A DNA stretch of 5,758 nucleotides from an uncultured Spartobacteria bacterium (GTDB taxonomy: Bacteria > Verrucomicrobiota > Verrucomicrobiia > Chthoniobacterales > JAATET01): NCBI GenBank assembly GCA_937901895.1, contig CALGTD010000132.1:1-5758 (forward strand). The letters run 5' to 3'. The notes beneath the pieces were generated by a model. The model had not been told where the DNA came from and made no database searches. It worked only from the letters and a program-made list of their open reading frames with translations. Made by a program: the position numbers and the translations under genes. Of the stretch, positions 5,094 through 5,758 are shown one piece after another; positions within the stretch are counted from its first letter, which is position 1, and every line of letters begins with the position of its first letter.

Positions 5094-5758
5094 TCAGAGG
5101 AGCATGGAGGCGACGCAGGCGGTGAGGGAGCAGGCGATCGTGCTGCCGAGGAGCGCGAGCCAGCCGAGTCTTGCGAGTTCCGCCCGGCGGGTGGGGACAA
5201 GGGCGCCGATGCCGCCGACCTGGATGCCGATCGAGACCAGATTGGAAAAGCCGCACAGCGCGTAGGCGAGAATGATACGGGTGCGCTCGTTGGTGAGGGT
5301 GCCATTTGCCTGGAGTTCGCTCATCGAGACGTAGGCATAGAATTCGTTAAGGACCGTGCGTTCGCCGAGCAGCCGTCCGGCGTGGAAGATGTCGGCGGAA
5401 TCGATGCCCATGAGCCATGCCAGTGGCGCGCCAATGAGGCCGAGGAGGAGCTCGAGGGAAAGGGAGTCGTAGGCGCCGCGGGTAGCGGTTGCGATCCATC
5501 CGTTGAGTCCGGTCCAGGAACCGAGCCAGGTGGCGAGCATCCAGTTGGCCATTGCGACGAGGGCGGTGAAGACGAGAAGCATCGCGCCGACATTGACCGC
5601 GAGCTTCACGCCATCGGTCGTGCCGAGAACGATCGCATCGAGGAGATTCGCGCCGGGGCGCTCGTCGTCGAGGTGGAGCCGGGTGTCGATTTCCTCCTCC
5701 TGGGGCAGAAGGATCTTTGCGGTGAGGAGCGCGGCGGGTGCGGAGAGAACGGACGCGG
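5094..5758 (-). CDS. Concentrative nucleoside transporter (NupC/CNT family), C-terminal part
   Basis: This inner-membrane permease brings nucleosides in with a cation gradient. The window shows 220 residues plus the stop; the frame is open to the right edge, so the N-terminal half is missing. The fragment starts ASVLSAPAALLTAKILLPQ, a conserved stretch of this family, then a hydrophilic loop, then the C-terminal transport domain. The CNT signature appears as GERTVLNEFYAY at 131-142, where its Glu is the expected ribose-contacting residue. CGFSNLVSIGIQVGGIGALVPTRRAELARLG (two blocks from 168) carries the Asn and Ser known to contact substrate in Vibrio cholerae CNT. Several membrane segments are evident, the last at about 196-220. 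A GTG at 5607-5609 looks like a start but is an internal Val in an unbroken conserved stretch. The signature has Arg for the usual Lys and Tyr for the usual Val. Nucleoside specificity cannot be read from this part. Confidence 0.95.
   Translation of the reverse strand, partial: ASVLSAPAALLTAKILLPQEEEIDTRLHLDDERPGANLLDAIVLGTTDGVKLAVNVGAMLLVFTALVAMANWMLATWLGSWTGLNGWIATATRGAYDSLSLELLLGLIGAPLAWLMGIDSADIFHAGRLLGERTVLNEFYAYVSMSELQANGTLTNERTRIILAYALCGFSNLVSIGIQVGGIGALVPTRRAELARLGWLALLGSTIACSLTACVASMLL

Noticed and set aside
5607..5609. GTG as the start of the nucleoside transporter
   Set aside because: The conserved transporter sequence continues unbroken upstream of it to the window edge.

Overview
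The window is GC-rich bacterial chromosomal DNA with a conventional, loosely packed layout. Several things together suggest a member of Verrucomicrobiota, probably Opitutaceae-like: repeat-rich intergenic spacers, secreted proteins ending in an Ig-like module of a kind common in that phylum, a concentrative nucleoside transporter, and starts that lack Shine-Dalgarno sequences. This placement is an inference from style; there is no marker gene here.

Layout. Positions 1-280 hold no gene but are full of repeats: an 8-bp tandem array at the window edge, a degenerate CGCAAAGAG-type repeat, and a 112-bp fold-back element with perfect 17-bp inverted ends. Positions 281-811 (minus) encode a small exported protein of unknown function. 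The 812-1059 spacer carries a second copy of the CGCAAAGAG-type repeat. A divergent pair follows: an AraC-family regulator with a YqhC-type N-terminal domain (1060-2007, minus) and a short-chain dehydrogenase of the DltE-like group (2125-2913, plus), sharing a 117-bp control region. A strong 9-bp-stem hairpin at 2914-2938 ends the dehydrogenase gene and separates it from the convergent gene beyond.

From 2956 to the end everything is on the minus strand, so transcription runs from the right edge leftwards. The order is a nucleoside transporter of the NupC/CNT family (5094 to the edge, its N-terminus outside), a 118-residue cytoplasmic protein of unknown function (4629-4985), a 188-residue membrane-anchored protein of unknown function (3985-4551), and an exported two-domain protein with an Ig-like C-terminus (2956-3846). 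Gaps of 77-138 bp and a terminator-like hairpin at 3910-3931 argue against one tight operon.

How the genes relate: the only pair with a clear functional logic is the AraC-type regulator and the divergent dehydrogenase, which the regulator most likely controls. I see no phage, insertion sequence, CRISPR, tRNA or rRNA, and no convincing new multi-gene system. The most unusual material is the intergenic repeats, the absence of Shine-Dalgarno sequences before all six visible starts, and three unassigned proteins.
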